Shown: positions 37,841-48,020, counted from the first letter of the stretch. The stretch is DNA of 64,000 nt from Aspidiotus rigidus (GCA_035079385.1 JAVHKY010000083.1:434001-498000), one strand, 5' to 3'. Made by a program: numbers and translations. Notes: a model not told the origin generated them from the sequence alone.

Positions 37841-38100
37841 TATTAGAGGTGCGGATGCACTTTTTTTCTGAAACCCATAAAATACCCCTAGTGACCCAAC
37901 TGTAAGCCGTGCAATAATAGGTTTACTACAAGGTTACACAGGGTCACACGTGGAAAAAGTCAAAGTGCATCCATTCCAGCAGGGTCACACCTCATCAGCT
38001 GGACGGTGCTAAACGAGACGACCCTGAAATTGCACTGACAACCCTCTTGTAGATAGGGTTACACAGGGTTACACATGGATTTTTATTCAACGGGTAGTTT
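37841..38100. repeat. Diverged GGGTTACAC/GGGTCACAC repeat
   Basis: Irregular repeats of GGGTYACACAGGG words, ending in CAACGGGTAGT. The composition and some word order match the reverse complement of the 29.85-30.25 kb repeat. Confidence 0.6.
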
Positions 38101-38399
38101 CAAGAGATACAATTTTCATATTGGCTTCTACAATGTACCTTGATTTCATTGTAAAATTAGAGCTTTGTTTCATATATGATAAATACTTTTCTCTAAATTG
38201 TATTGTACTTAACTTCGGATTATAAGTCGCGTATGCAGAGGTGTCAAGCAAAAGCCATTAATCGCTAAAGCAGAAGCAGCCGATCGGCTTTTAAGCTAAT
38301 CAAAAGCCAGTCAATGATTTTTTCATTCATCCGTTAACCAATCAAAAGCAAATACTGATATCAGCTGCTTTTCACTTTTTTTTTTTTTTTTTTTTTTGA

Positions 38400-38620
38400 C
38401 TTCGGCTTAGCTCCAGAGTTAAGATTCATAGTTCATTCCGCTCCGGAACGGTTCTTTCTGCTCCGGAGTTTTATCATTTAGCTCTAATGTTAAGATTTAT
38501 GGTTCAGTCCGCTTCAGAATGGTTCATTCCGCTTCGGAACGGTTCATTCCACTCCGGAGTTTTATTATTCAGTCTCGAAGTTGAGATTCATGGTTTATTT
38601 CGCTCCGGTATGGCTACAAA
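38400..38620. repeat. Short repeat of CCGCTCCGGAACGGTTC words
   Basis: Recurring blocks TTAAGATT[CT]AT and CATTCCGCTCCGGAACGG and CTCCGGAGTTTTAT at uneven spacing of about 64 and 96 bp. A run of about 21 T (38379-38398) precedes it. No gene. Confidence 0.7.
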
Positions 38621-41600
38621 AGATTGTTATACCGTATACCAGCAAAATGCTCACGAGTCTGCGCCCACTCACGGCGTACTTGTGAGGAGTTTGCTGGTAT
38701 AAGTAGGGATGTACATTGGAAAAATACTTGGAAAGGAAGGAATTTTAAAGCAGGAAATTTATTTTATCTTTTTTTCCAAAATTTCCATAAAATAAAAAAA
38801 CGCTAGAAATTTTGGTCTGCGAGTTTGCAAGCAATATGCCTCTTAATTCATTCCAAAGGTTCCAAGATAAGTCCTCGGGATATCTGCCCAGAAAGCGACC
38901 GGAAATTTTGGTCAAAATTGAATGACTATACGGCTCGCCCAAGGATACCCATTTTAGACCAAAAAAAGAAAGAGTAAAAATATTGATGGGTGATGAGGAA
39001 AAATCGGCTGAAAATGGACAAAGGTATCTCCCAGAAAATCAGCCCAGATAAGTCGACTAGAAATCTTAGTCAAAATTTATTAATAAATACAATACCAATT
39101 TTAGACTACAAAGAACGAGGAAAAGTTCCGATCTATATTGACAGTAGGCCTATATAACGACCAAAAATGGACCGAAATGTGTATTTCACATGATGATCAA
39201 AAATCAACCGAAAATTATGGTCAAAATTTTATCTGAAATAATAGTCAAAATCTGGTCGATTTATTTCAAAAATTTAGTAAAAATCAACCATTTTCTGATG
39301 GTACTATAATACTCGTATATGGTCTATTTCTAGTAGTCCGAACAAAAACCGACCATATAGTGATGGTCGATTTGGTTTCTTAAGAATGTTTCGCATCTAA
39401 TAGGTACCTACCAGTAATAGAAATAAATATAATAATAATGATAGTATTACGTCCATATTTCTTTCTAAAAAAGGAGAGTGACGAAAGCTATTTTCAAACA
39501 CTATATCCTTTTTCTTTTTTATGCTTCAAGTCCACACTCGTTCAACTGATATTTTAGAGTAAAAGATACTCATTTTTACATCAAATCCTCTCGTTATCAT
39601 TTTTCATAACACCAAACTGTGAAACTCTTCGTTGATCTACTTTGAGACAAAACTATGGCACATACACGTTGACACGGTTAGTTATTGTTCTCCAGTTCTC
39701 CCTTTTCACGGTCTCACTCACACAGAATAGATTTAGGCTAAGTACTGTAAATAATACTCGGAGAAAAAAGTTTCTGTTGTTTCCCTTCGCACATAATAAT
39801 AAAGTTCACCATTCTCACTCGCTCACTATTATTTTTTTGAGAAGGTATTGTAAATTCTTATCACTTTTAATATAAAATATTAATCTTCTCTTCAAGTTGA
39901 CAAAATACTGTATGAAAGATAGGATTTTTTTTTTAATGGCCAAATAGTATTTTATTTTTATCTACCATAGTATTTACTCACACCGCACTGCTGTGTAGAT
40001 TGTACTTTATTTTTTCAGGGAACTTTTCCATTGTTTTAAATTACTCAATTTTTTGGAATTTATAATGCTGAAAACTGTGTACAGCTTAGATTTTGTCTGG
40101 TGAATACACCTTTGTAAGCACCCAATTGTTTCGAAGTAAAGGGGAAAATGATAAATCTATGTAGAAATGCCAGAGGACATTTGAGGAGAACTTTACGAGC
40201 AGGAGTGATAATTCTCGTTGTATAGTAGAAGAAATGAAAAAAAAAAAAAAAACAGATAAAAATAATAATGATATCTCGACTGTAGGTACGTTGCCGAACA
40301 ATAATTTTAACGCGGATTCGTACTGCAACTGAATTCCTGAAAGAGATGAGTGTATAAACTGCACGAACTCAAAGAAAGTTTGAAATAATCATAAGGAAGC
40401 TTTTTCTCCTTCTTCTTCTTCTGTTTACTAATGTAAAATAAACAATCATCGTATTGTATGCTACGTATAGAAAGTCGAAAGCAAAAACATCATACGCTAC
40501 CTACATTAAATAGACGATTTTTTAACAGAACTCTTCAAAGCTTCGTACATTGTAACTTTGATTAACGTGGCTTGTCGGTAAATTTTTTCCATTTTAAAAT
40601 ATTTTCCACAAAAGCTTCATCCAATGTAAATCATTTTCAACTTGCAAGCTCGAAGTTTCTGTTGTTTCGAGATTTTTCATGAAAAATATGAAATTAGATA
40701 CCAGAAGCAATATTACCGCCAAATTTTGTGCGGTACGTTGAAGCCTCCTAATTTCAGTTTTTAGTTTGTATCTCAGAGCGTAAGAGTTTGAAACAAGGAT
40801 GCTTTTTTTACGAAAATTTTCAAAAAACTGATTCGTTGTTCGTTGCTTGCAACTTGGATGTTGGGTCAACGTTCCAACTGGAGAAAATCACACGAAAAGA
40901 AGGAAGAAATTTTGAAAAAGATACCTCCATCATATAAGTACTTCCCATTTCAATAAAGTATGGTCAAAATTCCCCACGGATTTTTCAAAATTTCCCTCGT
41001 TTCCCCATATTTTGAAAGCTCAAAATTTCCCACAGGTGGGAAATTCTTGAAAATTGACCTCAAAATTTCCCTCGATTTGGGAAATTTCCCACGATCCCCC
41101 AAGTGTACGTCATAAAACTGCCTGTTGTTGTTTCCTACCTTTGCCGTGGACTTCCACCTGTGGGTCAAATATGTGGGCGATACTTGTAATGAAGACTCTT
41201 TTCCACCCTCTCATGAAGCCTCATAGTTACCACACGAAAATAAATAAATTTGTACGTCGTACCCCCGTTATAAAAGGAAACTAGCAGCCCAAGTGGTGAG
41301 CTGCTCGGGGTTGCCTTCATCTAGATTGTTAATTGGGAGTCACTAGTGTGCGTTGTGATTCCTATACAGCTTGAACTTTGTTCCTCACCACCTTGATTGT
41401 TTCTCCTCATCAGGTCTAGGCGCATTTTTTTTCGGTGGTTTCCCCAGTGGGCCTAATTCATTTTAACGTCCAAAGCTTCTCCAAATCCTGATTTTTGTAG
41501 AACTCGGCCACCCCTATCTTATACAACTCGAAATTTTTCGGTCCCCCACTCTATCATGTATAGCTCGACGGGAGTAGAAATTTTAACAAGGAACCTGTTA

Positions 41601-41935
41601 AATGTTGACTCCTATTTTTTTAATTTTAGAAAAATGTCGAATCCTATTATATGATTATAGCTTGATGAAATTTCTTCAAGTCCCCTTCCTATCATAATAT
41701 ATAGCTCAAGAGTCAAGAAAAATTTGGACTCTCGACCTATACTAATCTATACTAGGCTTATAGTAGGTCTAGGCCTTCTTTATACTAGCTTTATCTAGGT
41801 CTAGGCTTCCTTGAATTCTCAATACCAAACTCATAAAACTGGTTTCCTGCGTTCCTTGTTTAACCTCGTAAGCCGTCGTTTTTTTCAAGTCCTACGTTTT
41901 GCCTCCCAGCACCCGTCATTTTTCTTCCAGGTTTT
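38621..41935. other. No gene recognised; scattered low-complexity repeats
   Basis: At 38.8-39.4 kb, words like GGTCAAAATTT and CCGAAAAT recur. At 40965-41100, CAAAATTTCCC[AT]CG recurs several times. Around 41.5-41.7 kb there are CCTATCATATATAGCTC-like words shared with 59.9 kb. Open frames in this stretch have no recognisable homology. Confidence 0.4.
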
Positions 41936-41939
41936 CGTG

Positions 41940-42560
41940 TTAAAAAACATATGACGGAGTAGATTGCTTACCCATCTGACAGTGAGTGTCAACAAATAAC
42001 CGATTAGAGTCGTCGTCGTCATATACTTTACCCCGCGATGATCCTATGGTGGCCCGTCGACGTTGTTGAAGCTGAGCTAGATTCTGATGTATCGACAAGC
42101 TTTCTTCTGGGTCTTCCTCTACTTCTCTTTGATAGTAAAATATACGTATTTCAGTGCTATCTTTGGCGATCTCGTTTCCTCCATTCTTTCCACGTGTTAT
42201 CTCCATTTATACCTATATGCTTTTACCATGTGAATTATTGGTGTTACTCCCAGAGATTTTGTTTCTTTCCCTTGACCGCAGGGGGTTTTTCGGGGTTTTC
42301 CTTCCCTTAGCCCCTGGAGGAATTGATAACGGCTTTGGCCGGGTTCATCTAGTGGAGTTACCTTCTTCTAATATGGTGTATTTTTCGTAGTTTTCCTTCT
42401 CCGACGTTCCACCACGCTTGATCGCCTACTGGCTATGACTCTCAGCTTGACAGCCTCACCACGTGAAGGTGTTGGTTAGGAATTAGTGTTGTTTACGGGA
42501 AGTGAGCCACTGGTGCCTCATTCCCCGTTCGTGGTGGTTCCCCGTACAACAAGCACCCCT
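41940..42560 (-). mobile_element. 5' fragment of a non-LTR retrotransposon (second copy)
   Basis: Reading on the minus strand, the 5' leader carries ACACCTTCACGTGGTGA (about 42455-42475), then GGAGAAGGAAAACT, AGAAGAAGGTAACTCC and ACCCGGCC, the same order of motifs as in the 47.75-47.95 kb leader. An 88-codon frame starting at 42206 follows and ends at 41940. It is Gln/Arg-rich and has no recognised domain. It probably is the start of a broken ORF1. Confidence 0.55.
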
Positions 42561-42599
42561 CATGAGGCCCTGATCAGAGTGATAATGAAATTTAATGCG

Positions 42600-43010
42600 G
42601 ATGTGATACACAACTGTGATATCAATATTCTTCTATAAACGATTACGATCTGGAGGAATTTATCCTCTGACGGCGCAATTATCATAGATAAAATTCTTCA
42701 TGTTGCGGGTTTTAAACGGAGTAGATGTAATTTAAGAATTTGAAATTAAAGAAAAAAATTGGAATAATTCTTCCGAATTAAGTGACGTTGATGACTCTTC
42801 GATGAAAGTACGTATTGAACCGCGGATGGAATGAATGAAGAAAGAGAAAAGCTTTGAGTAGTTGAGGGGCGAACTCATTTCCAATTTTTACATATATATG
42901 TTTTTGGGTTGGGGGTCAGTCAGAAGTCTGTGTTGACGTGACGCTCCATGACGTTATCAATGACCTTGACCTACTTCAGGGAATTGAAAAATTTTGACCT
43001 TTAGCCTTCA
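42600..43010. other. No gene; dispersed repeat at LINE junction
   Basis: No coding signal. 42935-43020 contains TGACGTGACG, TGACGTTATC and TTGACCTACTT words that resemble the 420-480 repeat, ending where homology to the adjoining non-LTR ORF2 stops. Confidence 0.4.
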
Positions 43011-43124
43011 TTACAATAGGCTTATTGTGTATTTTAGGGCAAGGTTTAGAGAGGGCCTAGAGTTGTTGACATTGATCTGAATGACCCTCACTTGTTTTTC
43101 CTCCTTGCTTTGTTCGTCACTCAT
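43011..43124 (-). pseudogene. Start of non-LTR ORF2 (endonuclease N-terminus), truncated
   Basis: ATG at 43124 overlaps the ORF1 stop in ATGAGTGA, an arrangement common in two-ORF non-LTR elements. VRVIQINVNNSRPSLNLAL matches the opening of APE-type endonuclease domains in R1/jockey-like ORF2 proteins (usually QxNxxRxxxA). Homology stops after about 33 residues and the frame closes at 43011. The rest of ORF2 is absent. Confidence 0.7.
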
Positions 43125-44300
43125 TTTCAGGTGTATTATTCACTATGAGCCCTCTGACTGGCTTGCCGTTCAGTTTTCTGGTGAAAGCTTTCTTAGTAGG
43201 GCATTCTACGCTGTCCATATCATGGTTTGTGTATCGGTACCTAGAGCTGGGGAAACCAGCTAGCGACATCCGCTTATTGTAGACTAGGCAGTCCAGGCAG
43301 CTCTTCCCTTTCTGCTGTTGGTGATCGAGAAGTACGGCAGCAGGGTTTCCTTCGCAGTGGTTCTTTGTGTGCCCTAGCAATTGGCATACTTGGCACCTCA
43401 TGAGTCTAAGTTTTGTGTCAATTCTACAGCGCTTGTATCCCAGTAAAAGGGATCTTTCCATCCTCGCAGCTTCGATCAGTTCTTTACTTCCCTCAACAAT
43501 TTCCAGTTTGACGTCCTTCCTCCTTGTAGTTAAAGAGGAGGGTTCTTTCCGGCTTAATACCTAGTGCATCCTGCACTTTGTCCATGACATCTTCCTCATT
43601 TGCCTCCGCAAGTATGTCGTGGATTCTGAAGCTCTTTAGTTCCTGCACGTTAAAGTGGGGCTTGCGTTGCAGTCCTGCCTCTTCAATTTTTTTTTAACGC
43701 TGCATCCGCTTTGTTTTCCTGAATTAGCAGTAGTGCTGCTCCACTAGGGAACTCTACAACGTTACGCACGCCTAGTTCCCTTGCCTTGAGTTTCTTTTCT
43801 CTCATCTTTTGAGTGGTTTTTTTTATCTGATTCTGGTAGTATAAGGAGTTTCTTCAGGCGTGGGCCCGCTGTTTTCTTGCTAGTGTTGTTTCCACTGGAA
43901 GCTGTTGAGGGAGCCTTCGTTATCTCATTTCCATCGCCATTTTTTCTGGCAGCTTGACTGTATGTTTTTCCCTTCCTGCCTGTTACTGCTAGGTTAGCTA
44001 AATTCACAGAAGCACTGAAGCAGTGCGTTTGTTCCCTTTTTTCTTGTATGCTAGGGTGAAGCCATCTAGTTCCGAGGTAGGGGTGTTTTGTACACTTCCA
44101 AACATATTTCCGTTCCTGGATTCACATTGTAGTTGCGGCAGTAAGTTCTGTTTGAGCAGCTTTAGCAGTTTCTCCTCAAGCTTTTGGTCTAGTAATTCTT
44201 CTAGTATTTGCTTTAGCTCTGCGTTTGAGTTGGCCAGTCCCGTTCGGAGGCTAGTATTCTGTTTTTGAGTTGCATCTCTTACCTCAAGTTCCTTTCTCAG
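43117..44300 (-). pseudogene. Non-LTR retrotransposon ORF1, C-terminal part (frameshifted)
   Basis: This continues the ORF1 found at 46.6-47.5 kb, separated from it by the Penelope-like insertion. The stretch from 44300 encodes a coiled-coil-like LRKELEVRDATQ then ELLDQKLEEKLLKLL. A frameshift leads into 44007-43762 (VTGRKGKTYSQAARKNGDGN), then a further frame (FNVQELKSFRIHDILAEANE), then 43461-43117. The last part has a CCHC zinc knuckle, CQVCQLLGHTKNHC (C-x2-C-x4-H-x4-C), and a second Cys/His cluster (SCLDC ... DSVECP) typical of R1-clade ORF1 proteins, which bind element RNA. At least two frameshifts show it is inactive. Confidence 0.85.
44289..44300. repeat. Target-site duplication, left copy
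   Basis: TTCCTTTCTCAG here is repeated at 46626-46637, flanking the Penelope-like insertion. Counting only one copy, the two ORF1 pieces are in the same reading frame. Confidence 0.9.
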
Positions 44301-44301
44301 T

Positions 44302-44620
44302 TTAGAATGAAGAAGACGATACTAAGGCACGTAACAAATATTTAATCAAGTTCATACGCGACCGGTTTCGAGCACGCTGCGGTGTTCATCGACAGGCGTC
44401 GGACAGAAAACTAACCAAAGAAACCGGTATAAAGGTGAAAAAATGATGAGACAACATTAATTGAAGTTGAATTGAAAAATGAAGATGGGGAGGGAGGGTT
44501 AAAGGTGAATCACTACAATTAAACAAACGGGTTTCACGAATCATTAAGTAAGTATAAACAGAAACTAAAATGAGAAAGGAGGGGAAAAAACACAAAAGAA
44601 CGATAGGTAGAATTAGTCGA
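44302..44620 (-). repeat. Left inverted arm of the Penelope-like element
   Basis: Reverse complement of 46271-46589. It includes a hammerhead-like motif on the minus strand (44356-44399) and the first codons of the RT open frame. Confidence 0.95.
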
Positions 44621-46099
44621 GTGATGAACCCTTCCAAACCACTATTATATGGTCAAATGAAATTACACAAAACGGGCTACCCCATGAGACCAGTTGTTGC
44701 GTATTACACACATCCGGCCTATCACCTCTCAAAATATTTGGCAAAATGGTTCAAGTGTGTAACAGACTTCTCCCCGAAATTCAGCATCAAAAATTCTTTC
44801 GATTTGGCTAAGGATCTCTCTCCAAAACGGTTTCCTATCGGTTCCTTCTTGTTTTCGATCGATGCTAATAGTATGTACACACGCATACCAGTCACGTTTA
44901 CAATCTCAATTATGATCGCCACGCTTCGATCAAAAGCTATTGCGGCTGATATCGTAGCCGAATTTGAGAATTTAATCACATTATGCCTTAAAGATAACAT
45001 TTGCGCCTTTCGTAAAAAAACCTACAAATTTCCGGACGGCCTCCCCATGGGTGGTCCTCTATCGTCGCTGGTAGCGGAAGTATACATGGATTACATGGAA
45101 GCTAAGCTATTGGATAATGGTTACGAAGGATTATTATTTTATAAAAGATACATAGATGACATTATTGGCGTCTGGTCAGGCACTCAATCTTCCTTGGATT
45201 GTTTCCTCCAAAAAATCAACGACTTTCATCCTTCCATGTCCTTCTCTTTGGAGATTGGAGGTGAGTGCCTAAATTTCCTAGATCTCACGCTACAGCTAAA
45301 ATCTAATTCCGTGGAAATGAGTCTCGAATTTGGCATCTACAGGAAAAATACCTACACTGGCGTTTCCATACCCAATCAGTCCTTGCACCCACAACGCCAC
45401 AAACATGCAGTTATAAACTATAATATCTACCGTCTACTCCATCTTCCTCTGACCGAGAGAGCTAAACAGATTGAAATAACGAACATCCAACACATAGCCA
45501 ACCTTAACGGTCTGCATCTTGATGTTAAAGCTATGGTTAGAAAAAAGACACTTCACTTACTCCTTCAAGAGTCTTCCTCTAATGAAATCCCCCCCCAAAA
45601 TAAGACGAAAACCAAATGGATGAAACTCCCTTATTTAGGTAAATCATCTCTCAAAATCGAGAGGGAGCTCAAAAAATACGGCTATAAGGTTGGATTCTAT
45701 CCATATCTCACAATTGGCCACCTTTTCAACGCCAAAGATCCTATACCATCGCTGAAACATTCAGGAATTTATCGTCTTCAATGTGGTAACTGTGATTCCA
45801 TCTATGTTGGCCAAACAGGGAGAGCGTTAACAACACGACTTTCGGAGCACCGCACCGCATACAATTCCAACAAACCAAAAGATTCAGCCATGGCTGCTCA
45901 CTGTTTGGAAAGCAACCACCCTTTCTCATCCGTCACGACCAAAATCATTAGAAAGTGCTCAAAAGGGGCTCTCATGAACAAGCTTGAAGAAGTAGAAACC
46001 GTTGCCTCCACTCGCCAATCGGTCTCGCTATTGAACGATCTCTCCGCCACTTTTGTGTCTCCCATTGTTCGTCATTTTTACAACTTCACTAATAATTGA
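44570..46099 (+). CDS. Penelope-like reverse transcriptase with GIY-YIG endonuclease (N-terminally short)
   Basis: This 509-codon open frame encodes an RNA-templated polymerase fused to a nicking endonuclease, the pair that drives Penelope-like transposition. The RT begins at LLYGQMKLHKTGYPMRPVV (about residues 25-43). Motif A is FSIDANSMY (Asp98), then GLPMGGPLSS (157-166), and the active site YIDD (194-197) is intact. LNFLDLTL (235-241) and the thumb block HPQRHKHAVINYNIYRLL follow. The GIY-YIG domain has GIYRL (399-403), CGNC, YVGQTGR (412-418), a His pair after KDSAMAAH, and candidate catalytic Glu in NKLEEVE. Full Penelope proteins carry 200-300 more residues before the RT, including the DKG block. 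Those are missing, and residues 1-17 are read from the left inverted arm, so the ORF is a 5' truncation whose ATG may not be natural. Confidence 0.93.
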   Translation: MRKEGKKHKRTIGRISRVMNPSKPLLYGQMKLHKTGYPMRPVVAYYTHPAYHLSKYLAKWFKCVTDFSPKFSIKNSFDLAKDLSPKRFPIGSFLFSIDANSMYTRIPVTFTISIMIATLRSKAIAADIVAEFENLITLCLKDNICAFRKKTYKFPDGLPMGGPLSSLVAEVYMDYMEAKLLDNGYEGLLFYKRYIDDIIGVWSGTQSSLDCFLQKINDFHPSMSFSLEIGGECLNFLDLTLQLKSNSVEMSLEFGIYRKNTYTGVSIPNQSLHPQRHKHAVINYNIYRLLHLPLTERAKQIEITNIQHIANLNGLHLDVKAMVRKKTLHLLLQESSSNEIPPQNKTKTKWMKLPYLGKSSLKIERELKKYGYKVGFYPYLTIGHLFNAKDPIPSLKHSGIYRLQCGNCDSIYVGQTGRALTTRLSEHRTAYNSNKPKDSAMAAHCLESNHPFSSVTTKIIRKCSKGALMNKLEEVETVASTRQSVSLLNDLSATFVSPIVRHFYNFTNN

Positions 46100-46270
46100 C
46101 ACATTCAGTTATTTTATTTATTTTTTTTTTTTTATTATTTTTATTTATTTTTATTTATTTTATTAATTATTTATTACCCCGATTTTTAGACCTCCATATT
46201 TTACCTCTGTTTATTTCTTTTCAGTTTTTGGTTTTGTTTTAATTTTAATTATGCTGTTTCGTTTATTATT
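46100..46270 (+). other. 3' spacer of the Penelope-like element, AT-rich
   Basis: The sequence between the RT stop and the right arm has TTTATT-type low complexity from about 46110 to 46175. Confidence 0.7.
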
Positions 46271-46589
46271 TCGACTAATTCTACCTATCGTTCTTTTGTG
46301 TTTTTTCCCCTCCTTTCTCATTTTAGTTTCTGTTTATACTTACTTAATGATTCGTGAAACCCGTTTGTTTAATTGTAGTGATTCACCTTTAACCCTCCCT
46401 CCCCATCTTCATTTTTCAATTCAACTTCAATTAATGTTGTCTCATCATTTTTTCACCTTTATACCGGTTTCTTTGGTTAGTTTTCTGTCCGACGCCTGTC
46501 GATGAACACCGCAGCGTGCTCGAAACCGGTCGCGTATGAACTTGATTAAATATTTGTTACGTGCCTTAGTATCGTCTTCTTCATTCTAA
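46271..46589 (+). repeat. Right inverted arm of the Penelope-like element
   Basis: Reverse complement of 44302-44620. It represents the 3' end of the element relative to the RT and carries a hammerhead-like motif in the sense orientation. Confidence 0.95.
46492..46535 (+). ncRNA. Hammerhead-like ribozyme motif (degenerate core)
   Basis: In order: ACGC (stem I 5' strand), a CTGTCGATGA core (the consensus CTGATGA with two extra bases), a hairpin GAACACCGCAGCGTGCTC (stem II, one mismatch), GAAAC, CGGTC with the expected cleavage after C531, and GCGT pairing with ACGC. Minimal type I hammerheads are known in Penelope-like terminal repeats. The core insertion makes activity uncertain. The inverted arm repeats the motif at 44356-44399 on the minus strand. 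Confidence 0.5.
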
Positions 46590-46616
46590 TCAGTATGGCT
46601 CGTACCTATGAGGATA

Positions 46617-47543
46617 CTATCCATCTTCCTTTCTCAGCCTGGTGTTCTCATCTATGGCTGCGTCAAGATCCTCCTGAGAAGCCTCATTTATTTTGGACAA
46701 GTTTGCTAAGTTTTTTGTCACTTTTTCCAGCTCAGAAGTGAGTGCATCAACTCTCTTTCGCAGCTTATCATGACTATTTTTGATATCCGCACAGCATTGG
46801 CCAGAGGCGGTGGGCAGACCAGTTTCTATTATCTCACTTGTCTGTAATAGGGATTGCCTTTCAGTGTCCTTTCTGGCATCTCTTTTTTCCTTAGGCTTTT
46901 TCTCAGGGCTCATTCGGGCTGTGAGCTCATCTTCTACACGCTTTTCTAACTGTTTTTTCCCCATCTGCACGGTATCAAGTTCCTGCCGCAGTCTGCTTAT
47001 TTCATCCTCCTGTGTTTCTATGACACTTACTTTGTTTTCAGTAGATTCATCTTCCACCGCCTTTGCCTCCAGCTTGGCTAGTAAGGCATTCATGGCAGCG
47101 CACTCTTTTTGCCTGCGCACTATATGTTTACTCCTGTCTTCTCCCTGCCTTGCAGGTTCCCAGTGGGTAATGGCAAGTTCATTGAAGTTGTTGTATCCGA
47201 GTCGTTGGATACTCTGTAGATGTCTTTTCGCATCTCTGTTTTTTGGCACAGGGTGCTCCTCTTTCTTGAGGCTCGTATTTTTTTTATTCTTAGATACCGA
47301 TGTCAGGACGGTTGAACTTGACAGCCAACCTTCCAGTCCTGTTGGTTTATTACTACTACTACTGCTTGTACTTGTACTACTTGTACTTGTGGTAGCATCA
47401 TTGTTTCCTCGTCCAGCCACATCGCTCCTGGAGAGGCAACCATCGTCTGCTGACGATGATAGTGAGCTGGTTGGGTTACTCACCACCACCGTTTCCTCAT
47501 ATCCGAACTGAGGGGTTTTGTTTTCATTTGTGTTGTCTGCCAT
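46617..47543 (-). pseudogene. Non-LTR retrotransposon ORF1, N-terminal part (interrupted)
   Basis: A 308-codon open frame from the ATG at 47543. It begins with a Ser/Thr-rich low-complexity region (STSSTSTSSSSSNK), then a basic segment and a long coiled coil rich in Glu, Lys and Gln (about residues 150-300: [39 protein letters not shown]). This fits ORF1 of R1/jockey-type elements, which oligomerise and bind RNA. The frame ends 20 bp after entering non-ORF1 sequence because the Penelope-like element interrupts it; its genuine continuation is at 44300 and below. Confidence 0.88.
46626..46637. repeat. Target-site duplication, right copy
   Basis: TTCCTTTCTCAG, identical to 44289-44300. The neighbouring bases differ on both sides, fixing its length at 12 bp. 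Confidence 0.9.
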
Positions 47544-48020
47544 TTTGATGTGTTATGTATTATGTTTAGTCTTGCAGCTGCTTGGTCCTGACTATAGAGG
47601 GCAAACATTACGCCTATGAGCGGGTTTCTAGGAGTTTTCCTTCTCTGCTGCTGATCTTCTGCAGCACTCCTTGCTCGGGTGTGCAAGGAGGACAATGCAA
47701 ACAATGCAAGCAATGCAATCTACCTCTATTACTGCCCTGGTGCGCTTGCGCGTCATAGGGAAGCCTGCTTGAAAAGGCCGGGTAGCTGCGGTGGTTTATT
47801 TATCGGAGTTTCCTTCTCCTAAAGTGGTTTTAGTCTCGGAGTTTGCCTTCTCCTACGCCCTCTCATGTCAGTCGCCGCCCAACTATGTTGCTTGGCTTAA
47901 CCCTGGTCACCACGTGAAGGTGTGAGTTGGACTTTGAGCATGTAGATGGTATCGGTGACGATGGCGTCCCTGTTTCGGCATAGCCTACTCCCACTGCATC
48001 TCACATTTGACCAGGTCATT
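47544..48020 (-). mobile_element. 5'UTR of the non-LTR retrotransposon
   Basis: On the minus strand this leader contains CACACCTTCACGTGGTGA (about 47910-47927), GGAGAAGGCAAACTCCGA, GGAGAAGGAAACTCCGA and ACCCGGCC before the ORF1 start. The same ordered motifs occur at 42.3-42.5 kb. The exact 5' end is not determined. Confidence 0.65.

Larger units (their letters stand above)
44301..46625 (+). mobile_element. Penelope-like element with inverted terminal arms
   Basis: This 2.3 kb insertion is bounded by a 12 bp target duplication. Arms at 44302-44620 and 46271-46589 are inverted copies, both 319 bp, with no difference in the parts I compared. A 36 bp tail (46590-46625) extends only the right side. 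Inverted arms plus a short one-sided extension are known for Penelope elements. The arm identity suggests a recent insertion. It sits antisense in the ORF1 of a non-LTR element. Confidence 0.95.

Noticed and set aside
37469..37846. 125-codon plus frame with repeated FLGIIASNN
   Set aside because: Product of the 95 bp tandem repeat, not a repeat protein gene.
44386..44637. Hydrophobic 83-codon minus frame, repeated almost exactly at 46251-46505 on plus
   Set aside because: Both are translations of the two inverted arms of the Penelope-like element; the identity comes from the repeat, not from a membrane protein gene.
46780..47511. 243-codon plus frame rich in Ser, Leu and Val
   Set aside because: It is the antisense shadow of the non-LTR ORF1 coiled-coil region.
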